33,822 nucleotides of DNA from Bigelowiella natans CCMP2755 (lineage: Eukaryota > Cercozoa > Chlorarachniophyceae), in NCBI GenBank assembly GCA_000320545.1, contig ADNK01001598.1, forward strand, positions 2,501 through 36,322. The letters run 5' to 3'. The notes under the pieces were generated by a model that saw only the letters and a list, made by a program, of their open reading frames with translations, made no database searches and was not told where the DNA came from. The translations under genes were made by a program, and so were the position numbers. Positions 21,701 to 29,100 of this stretch are shown piece after piece. Numbering within the stretch: position 1 is the stretch's first letter; the number at the start of each line of letters is the position of its first letter.

Positions 21701-24700
21701 CGAAGGCGCAACTGTTGTCGGTCCACTGGTTGTTGGTTCACAAGTAGACGGACTTGTGGTTGTTGGTCCGCAAGTCGTAGGGCCTAAGGTGGTGGGGCTG
21801 CAACTCGTAGGAGCGCATGTTGTCGGTCCACACGTGGTGGGACCTAAAATATCAATTTTACATATCAGCACTCGGTAAAGATGTTCTCCAATCGAGTTTG
21901 ATGTCATAGTTTCTTATGGAAATAACTAGTACGGCAGTTGGAAACTGAATATCTTGTAAGATTATGCGAAATCGTATCAACCTTCTGTCGTTGGCCCTTG
22001 TGTAGACGGACTAGCGGTAGTGGGCCCATGTGTTGTTGGGCCTACTGTCGTTGGTCCGGTTGTGGTGGGGCCGCAGGTCGAAGGCCCAAGTGTTGTTGGC
22101 CCAGTAGTAGTCGGTCCACATGTGGAGGGTCCAAGTGTTGTTGGCCCCAACGTCGTAGGACCGAGAGTAGTTGGTCCGCCGGTCGTGGGGACGCTCGTTG
22201 TGGGCGAGCAAGTAGGAAAGTTCGGGACGGTTCCCGGGATGACAGGGATGACCAACGTTGATATCGCCCCCTGAGAGCGAGGCACAGAGAGTTGTCGAAG
22301 CATAAATTATTGTTTTCTAGAACATTCTTTCTGAGACGTAAGTGAAAACTTTTTGATAGCTTTTCAGCGATATCAGAGGAACAATTCATTGCGAAGGCAA
22401 TAATTCTCGAATGGGATAAAGCGAGGTGCTCTACGCGTTTAATGCTTGAGATGGATTCACCCCACGCAAATATACAACCGAAACAGACTATGATTCTTTG
22501 CCAAAGAGAGTTAATTACTTAAAAAGTCAGGTCTACCTGCCAAGAGGAGTCCTCACAAGCTATGACCAGTCCTATCGGAGCCAAGTTTGTATCATTCAAT
22601 AGGATTGACGGTTTCGCGCCTGCAAAATAAATAAACGCATTTTGGCGAACCAATATGAATTCCAACTGATGAATACGTGGGGAAATCTGAAAGAAAAATG
22701 AATAATTCATTTTAGGGATCTCCGAACTCAACGCTATCAGAGCAGCTTGCTCAACATCGGGACCGATCTCAAAATCTCATCTTTTTATGCAAATTAAAAA
22801 GTCTGTGCGGACGGGGGGGGTTATTATTACATATTGGCGACACAACGGTGGTCCCGTCGGTATACTGGTAAGTATTCGTGAAGATAGTGCCCGACACCTT
22901 CCACCTTTGGTGTGAACAACAATTATATAGAGTTAGGGCTGCTGAGAATATGATCGGGGCAGTGTCACACAGCAGCATCGTCTGCCACCCTCGAAACCTA
23001 CCCGCCGGGAACAAAGGGGTCCGAGTTGTACGCGTGCTTTACGTTGAGAGTGCCCGAAGAATCGCTCACATCCGTATAAATCACGTGCGTATTGCCTGAT
23101 AATTAACCACAAAGTTATATTTGTGGGAGGGCGCATACACTTTTTAATGAGAGGGAGTCCCCTTCATCGGAGTGTGCTTAAGCCTAAATTTAGAGACAAG
23201 CAATGATCTCTGAAATATGTACCGCACCGTTCTTATCGAGCCATATGTGTGGGTCGTGGAGACCTCCGAATGATTGGTATGTAGTAGTCCCGAAGATGTT
23301 GTCTGAGCTAAATTGCTGGAAAGAAGAATGTTGCGGATAAGAAAACAGCCACACAGATCGATAAAACAGAGGGGAGAGGGTAAATTGGCAAGATTCCGAA
23401 AGAATGAAGATTGCACTAAAGTGGGGGGTGGGGAGAGCTGTACGTATGCTGTTGGCGAGGTAAAATCCGAAGACTGTACGAACCTGCGGTAGCATATGTT
23501 TGTAAAAGTCATCCATTGAATCGGTGCAAGCGAATTGGGTTGGTGGTACAAGCAAGTAATCTTATACACATAGAGGGGGAGAATAGTTTATCTCTAACTA
23601 AACTTCGATGACCATTGACTGATTTTTCTATTGTTGTCTGTAAGTCATGGCCGCAGATTCTACTGTATCACTCAGGATATCCCATGTCTGTTTTCGGCTT
23701 ACCCGAACACCCCACACCGATTGGCAGAGGTTGGACAATCTCTCTTGTGGTTGAACAGGCCCCTCACAGATCCCTTTGAAACAAAATATCGATTGTGTGA
23801 TCCGAAAAATAGAGTTGAGGGCGGAAGATCTCTCTTAAAGATTCATTGAAGGAGGGTGGTGGCTACATAGCACACAGCAGAGGATGAGGTGTTGTGGTTC
23901 TTACGTCGGCTTCAATCGCAACGCTCATTTGCATGTTCATGTCCGTAGATCCCCCGAGAGGGTCCTTGATCTTAACCTGGTTTGTAATGGAGGATTATGC
24001 GTGATGAGTTGAGGGCTCTGTTCATTCACGGAGGCAAATCGAACCAGAGAGCTCCATGATGTAAGCTCTTCCGGGGAGAGCGTATAGGACATATATGTCG
24101 GCAAAGGTCCTACGTTGGGGAGTGACATAATCCACGATTAAGAATATGTTGATAATATATCATTCTGGTTGTTACACGAAAACAGACATGGTTACTATGA
24201 TCTACCTTGGGTTATGACGCTTGCATTCATCGCACAGACTCCCATTTGCTCCGCCTGTGATAAGTTTCAAAGCAAAAGGCGTCAGTAAAGCTTTCCAAGG
24301 GCTAAGGAAAATCAATAATTGTTTGCAGCACCGTTGTAGCAGTTGGGTCCCCTACGTGATTTGTCCCACACTCACATTCAGCCTGAGGGTAAGAGTTCGT
24401 GTCAGTTGTAAATGACTGCTGAGTGATGGTGGTTATTCGTTTAAATCTTGGGTTCTCCGTACCCATGGATAGGTTGTCCCTCCATTCACTCTGCCCGAAA
24501 GGTACATTACAAATGCCCCTGTTTGAGGGTTCCGAACAACCTGGGATCAAAGCGAAAAGAAGAAATAGCACGTCAGGAATATTTAATCACGAAATTCTAA
24601 AGAGTCAGACTCGCACAGACGATGACAATTTATCCACTTTACGTAAATAGGTTGAGACCTTTACGTCGGTTGCATAGACATCGAAAATTGTTCCTGAATA

Positions 24701-25312
24701 CAATGAGAAACAACTTCAGAATCACATCCCGCTTAGGTTTTACCAGTGCCTCCCTACCATATCTTGTATAAGGTCCATACGGTGATTCTGTGGATAGTTG
24801 CGGGTTTAAAGTTTGTCAGTTTATCCATCGTGGTTGCTAATTGAGAAGGATCTTACCTAAGGAGTAAGCGTGAACGACTCGAGAATTTGTGCCTCTTGTG
24901 TCAAAGCCGCATGATCGGGAGATCTCCACGGCAAAGAGATGGTAGATCCTGCCAAATAAGAGCAATACCAACAGATTTAAGCGCTCGAGTCATTCTTCTC
25001 ATGATTTCAAGGAAATCACTAGGATGAAACTATAGATAACATGTTGTGCAATATGTACCCTTCGTCATAGATTATTGACGCTCCCAGAGTAGAAACTGGC
25101 GGTGATTGACCAAGCTGGTCAAAACCAATCTTCGCTGGGTCGACCTTACCAATGCGTAGGATCTCACATTTGTTGCCTTGCCATCCAGAGAAGCAAGAGC
25201 ACATCCCCCCAGAGCAAACACCATTAAGAGAACAGTCTTCGTTCGTGGAGCAGGTGGTGGCCAATGAGGGACGGACAAGGAGAAGTAGGCACAAGTGGGA
25301 CAGAGTCCACAT
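8861..25312 (-). CDS. giant EGF / beta-propeller / Pro-Thr stalk / REJ polycystin-like membrane protein
   Basis: I chained 33 exons: 25312-25059, 24948-24857, 24787-24758, 24693-24665, 24540-24463, 24382-24356, 24254-24206, 24109-24030, 23976-23905, 23773-23703, 23483-23444, 23315-23228, 23095-23002, 22904-22831, (22686-22651), 22619-22537, 22270-21982, 21843-21379, 21278-20769, 20648-19824, 19753-19289, 19154-18690, 18469-17952, 17829-17260, 17175-16764, 16660-16076, 15987-15913, 15770-15372, 15276-11137, 11016-10158, 10062-9848, 9656-9580, 9370-8861. All phases agree; the total is 12,576 nt, about 4,191 residues. The bracketed exon is optional and phase-neutral. An in-frame ATG at 25354 exists, but MWTLSHLCLLLLVRPSLA at 25312 gives a clean signal peptide. 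The protein is probably an anchored surface receptor or adhesin; its ligand is unknown. The donor at 10157 (gtgtgt) is weak. Domain blocks are listed separately. Confidence 0.72.
9473..9504. repeat. (AC)n microsatellite in an intron of the giant gene
   Basis: Sixteen AC units lie within the intron 9371-9579. Confidence 0.9.
9756..9806. repeat. (GTATGT)n hexanucleotide repeat in an intron of the giant gene
   Basis: Seven GTATGT units followed by a short GT run lie in the intron 9657-9847. Confidence 0.9.
11137..14440 (-). other. giant gene, membrane-proximal ectodomain: PKD/REJ-like, GAIN/GPS-like, first transmembrane helix
   Basis: Residues ~2540-3638. Ig-like beta segments (FTLDASSSYDPDNP, LTFAWNVSC) resemble PKD repeats. 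CGANPRSGVVG, FWCSGWGDGQG and LTYQFEL fit the REJ module of polycystin-1 relatives. A helical stretch (ALESLQLAQRVMSQI) and beta region lead to FECEVWNDVSYNW and MGMC, which resemble the start of a GPS. The usual second Cys pair and the HL-T/S cleavage site are absent, so autoproteolysis is unlikely. The helix YIPFLMILLSGGLSLILLPY at ~3390 is the first transmembrane segment. A Ser/Lys-rich cytoplasmic region follows, ending in RRKRGRG at the donor at 11136. Confidence 0.65.
14440..22270 (-). repeat. pentapeptide-encoding 15-bp tandem repeat array (x-G/S-P-T-T stalk)
   Basis: Twelve exons plus the start of the 4.1-kb exon encode about 2,120 residues of near-unbroken pentads, some 420 units, with consensus C-G-P-T-T and variants L/T/A/S-G/S/A-P-T/S-T. 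Pro and Thr are almost invariant. Cys dominates the variable position, and exons 21278-20769 and 22270-21982 are Cys-poor. Third codon positions vary freely, so the protein pattern is conserved beyond simple DNA slippage. Such sequence should form an extended, probably O-glycosylated rod, as in mucins or algal extensins; cysteines could cross-link chains. Introns of 70-220 bp interrupt it without disturbing pentad register. Confidence 0.88.
22537..25312 (-). other. giant gene, N-terminal block: signal peptide, EGF-like module, five-bladed beta-propeller
   Basis: Residues ~1-400, from 15-16 exons of 27-94 nt after a 254-nt first exon. After the signal peptide comes an EGF-like module with six cysteines (CSTNEDC, GVC, MCSCFSGWQGNKC). 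Next come short motifs in the order seen in secreted propellers of the GH32/GH43-like type: YDEG-IYHLFAVEIS, NSRVVHAYS, GPYTR, VVRNPQTGAFVMYLSG, MGVCAMNAS, TDMNMQMSVAIEADGS, GGLHDPHIWLDKNGNTHV, HAYNSD, GGWKVSG, QYTDGT and KPSILLND. Such domains bind or cleave glycans; catalysis here is not shown. The propeller ends in ISTLVIPVIPGT and the stalk starts at once within the same exon. The family is recalled by motif order and the exact family is uncertain. Confidence 0.6.
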
Positions 25313-25766
25313 CGCCAATGTCCGACCTCTTTGGCACTGGGGCGGCAAAACCATGTCACAGCCTTTCCCACCAAAGGGTGATCCTTCTCAGCCGCGGTAA
25401 GCGTACTGCTCTGTTTGGATCAAGCAGAGCTCTGCCAACGGCCAGATGGGGGGGCCTGGCCGACATGAGTCCAGAAAGCAAATGATTAATGCATGTATTG
25501 ATATAACTACTTGATCTGCATGTTCGCAGTGTATGTAACTCCCGTACGTTACCATCGTGCCAACGGACATCTCTCTAAATTCTTGCACAATATCCTTGTC
25601 GCTCTTCTAAAACGGAACTCTTTCCTCAGGCATGAATGTTGTTTCTTTTGAACCATGCAGAGCATTTCGGCTTTTTGGCGCACTAAAAAAACAGAGGCGA
25701 TTTTGTCAAAATGATCGATTGGAGTACAGGTAGCTCGGGCTTGCATGTGCGATGAGCACACAAAAA
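25313..25766. other. 5' flank of the giant gene
   Basis: This stretch separates the giant gene start from retrotransposon copy 2 and should hold the native promoter and 5' UTR. I see no clear TATA box or other known motif. If the alternative ATG at 25354 is used, the first 42 bases are coding. Confidence 0.5.
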
Positions 25767-25770
25767 TGGA
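25767..25770. repeat. 4-bp target site duplication, left side of retrotransposon copy 2
   Basis: TGGA precedes the left LTR and recurs at 31487-31490 after the right LTR. Confidence 0.9.
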
Positions 25771-26096
25771 TGTTGCGCGTAAGGTGTTCACAGGCCGAGG
25801 CGCTACGTGCACAAGTAGGCAGGGGGGGGGAAAGGCACGTTTGCTTCCTTTTGAAGAGTTTTGTTTATTTTTATTAAAGATTATATTTTTGTTAAATCGT
25901 GCACTGCGTAATCATTCGCGAAGCTTTCGCGAATGCCGCCGCACGTGGGGCAGCACACTTCCGGTGTGCTGCCATGAGTCCCGCCGGAACCCACGTGCCT
26001 ATACTGTATTAATATCTACGTTATCTATATTCTATATCCGCGACAACCCCTTTGTTGTCGCACGTGACTTGTGCTCGCGTAGTAGTACGCACTACA
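25771..26096 (-). repeat. 3' LTR of retrotransposon copy 2
   Basis: 326 bp, identical to 31161-31486. It lies 459 bp upstream of the giant gene start and reads in the same direction, so any outward promoter activity would enter that gene. The three stem-loops of the copy 1 LTR are conserved. Confidence 0.93.
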
Positions 26097-26104
26097 CCTC
26101 CCCC
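26097..26104 (-). other. polypurine tract, copy 2
   Basis: GGGGGAGG on the minus strand directly abuts the 3' LTR. Confidence 0.75.
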
Positions 26105-26147
26105 AAGTCACGTTGCTCCTTCCTTCCTTCCTTATTCCCTTAGACCT

Positions 26148-29100
26148 TTATCGCTTTCGGAACTTCACCAACCACCAGGTAATAGATTCCTCTCTAACCT
26201 TATCTCCTTTGTCGCTTACCCAGAACTCACCTTCGTCCTTAGGTTCGTGTCCATCCCAGCCCTCTGCATCAAGGTCCCCCAGGACCTTATACCAGTGCTC
26301 AAAGGGTAAGTCGGGAACAGCTAGGTAGAGTAGCTGATATTTTCCGTCCTTTATTTTCATAGCTACCCTCTCCATATTTCGTAATCCAGGGTAGCCTAGA
26401 TAGACAATCTTCATGCGCCAATCGTCGTTCACCCTGACCTTATTATTTCCATATTCCACATCGAACTTAGGTCGGGGTCCTAAACAAGGCATGGCTCGCT
26501 CCCACACAGTAGGGTTTACTTTAACATCCTCTAGGAGCTTCTCACCGATATCATAATTCTTTAGGTGACTGATGTGGCGCAAGGTGACCCTGTTCCCATC
26601 ATAGATGTAGTACTGCTTCCTCCCCTTCCTCTCGGTAACCTTTGCAACGCCACCCCAGAAGGGGTCTTGTTTATTTCTCGATCTCAGATTTACCTTGGCC
26701 CTAACATACTGTCCTTCCTTTAGAACTCGGCCATCGTACGGGACCTTCTCGTCTTCGCTCTCGGTATCGTCGTCGTTGTCGTCGCCTTCTTCCCTCTCCT
26801 TATCCTTGATACCTCCCCCAGACGTGAAGGTGTCGTTTACTAACCCTTGTATCTTGTCTGGTGTGGTGCTATTTATCCTGCTTAGGTTGGCCAAGGTGCG
26901 GTGGAGTCGCTCTACCTTGGAGTTGGACTGGGCATAGTATACAGGTGAGGCATCAATATTAGGGTGTGGTAGCTGTAGAAGAGAGGTCTCATTATCCACA
27001 TGTAACTTCTTTGGTATCTTGTTTATGCTAACTTCATCAGGGATAGCCTGGAGCTCAGACTCCCAGGTACGGTAGCAGTTAGTAAGCCTCTGCTTATATA
27101 AGCCTTTGTTCTTCTTAGCAACGTTGACCTTGATAATCTTTTTAACCCAGCACTTTCCAGTGGCCACATCAACGAAGGTAAGGTAGTGATAGCCATCGTA
27201 CTTATAAACATCAATTTGCACGATATCTAAGAAGTTCCTTGCTTTGATTTTCTTAGATGCACGGCTCTTGCTGGACTCCTTGGTGGCGACGCCTGCCGCC
27301 TTCAAGCTGGAGCACCTGCAGCCACGCAGGTATGTCCTTATCTCTTTTAGCTTGTAGGGCCAGTAGTAATGGTAGAGTAGAGCAGTGATATGGTTTTCTC
27401 CTACGTGTGCAGGTCCATGGGCGGTAAAGAGAAGGGCTCCCCTGGTCCGCCGTGGCACGTAGGTACGCCTAACATTATTAGTGTATACATATATCCTATC
27501 ACTAAGTACCTCATGCTTGTGTTTGTATTTATCCAGGTGTTCTTGAAGGTGCTGGAGCTCCTCTGGCTCAGGCAGGAAGTCGCCGTCCTCGAAGGTAATC
27601 GCGTTAACCATAGGGGTGACCTGGGTAGGGACTTTCTTTTCGAACAGCCTGCTGAAATAGTCAGCAAGCTGCTTGTCTCCTGGTGCGTAGACCACTGTCC
27701 TCTTGTCCCTAAACTCTTCCGTGTCCGCCCTCATAGCTGCATACTCATCGTTAGGCGCTTCGAGCTTGCGGTTGATGCCTAGGAGGGGCTTGTGGTCAGT
27801 CATTAAGGTGAAGCTGGGCACCGACAGCAGGTAGTATCTTAGTTTCCTCTGCGCCTCAGTCATGGCTTTATACTCTCCTTTTGTAGGGCTGTATTTGGCC
27901 TCAGCTGCTGTACAGGCCCTGCCCCACACCCGTATGATCTGCTGGTCTTGGGTAAGTACAGCAGCCATACCTAGCTTAGACCAGTCTGTCCATAGGGTAG
28001 CTGGTCTAGTAGTGTCTAGCTTAGCATTCAATAGGGTGTTGCTGCATAACTTTATTAGGTTATCGAAGTGGGCATCAAGGCCAGCCTTGGCCCACACCTT
28101 AGCGAAGCTGAGGCCTACAGAGTTCTCCTTCCGGTAAGCAGTAGTAAAAGCAGCTGCAGTCCTAGCGTAGGTAGGGGAGAACCTACGTAGTATCCAAGCT
28201 GCAGTCTGCAAGAATGACTTTAACTCCTTTGCATTCTTAGGTTTAGGGGCTTGCTGTAGTGCTGCTACTTTCTCGGGGTTTGGGGTGATGCGGCCTTGCT
28301 CCAGGTAATATCCACACCACTTGATTCTTGTAGCTAGGAATGTACACTTCTGCAGTCTAATAGTAAAACCGAAGTGTGCAAACCTAATAAATATATTTTC
28401 CAGGAGGAAGATCTGAGCGACGACTGTGTTGGTACATATTATGTCATCATCCACATACACAAACACAAACACCCACAACACAGACGCCATCCCATCATGT
28501 GTGTATGCCCTGTAGTTCTGACTACTGAACGCATCCCCTGATATGCTTAGGCCGTAAGGGAATACGACGAAGTGCCACTTCCTGTGCCTGCTGGAGAACG
28601 CGGTAATGGGGCGGGAGGTTTTGTGGATGGGTGTCTGCATGTATGATTCATTTTTATCTAGGGAAGAGTAGTATTTGTATCCTATGACGTGTTCAATAAC
28701 GTCATCTATCCTTGGTGTAGGTGTCTGGATCCTCTTTATTACTCGGTTGTGGCGGATGAAGTTGTGCGCCAGGCGGAAGAAAGGGTAAGTAGGTTTCTTA
28801 GCTAGCACATGTCTCACGTTCCATGGTGAGTTGCTTGGCTCTATCTTCCCTTCCTTTGCCCATTCATTGATCTGCCACTCTATCTTTTCCCAGTCCGCTT
28901 CCGGTCGCCTATGTTCTGGGTCATTGATGATGCACTCTTCGTATCCCTCCTTTAGCTCGATCTTTACTGGGGTAAGTTTGCTGGAGGGCTTCGTCGTCGG
29001 CTTGGTAATGTCAGAGTACTTCTCGTTTAATATTTTATTAATGTACTTTTTGCCTTTGTCGATATCCCAATCATCAGCTGGGGGGGTCTTGTCCAGTAGC

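Noticed and set aside
15913-22270. CRISPR-like or satellite array
   Set aside because: The 15-bp units have no spacers, the third codon positions drift while the protein pattern is kept, and introns interrupt it in register. It is a coding repeat.
22651-22790. Alternative exon reading EIGPDVEQAALIALSSEIPK between head exons
   Set aside because: Protein-like, but its phase does not join the exon ending at 22831. The 36-nt exon 22686-22651 fits phase better, and neither is certain.
23144-23569. 141-residue minus-strand frame as a separate gene
   Set aside because: It spans predicted introns of the giant gene. Only the parts at 23483-23444 and 23315-23228 fit the propeller, and they use different frames.
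28385-28681. The 297-bp segment present only in copy 2 as an intron
   Set aside because: On the coding strand its ends are not GT-AG, and it encodes the essential RT motif including YVDD. It is a deletion in copy 1.
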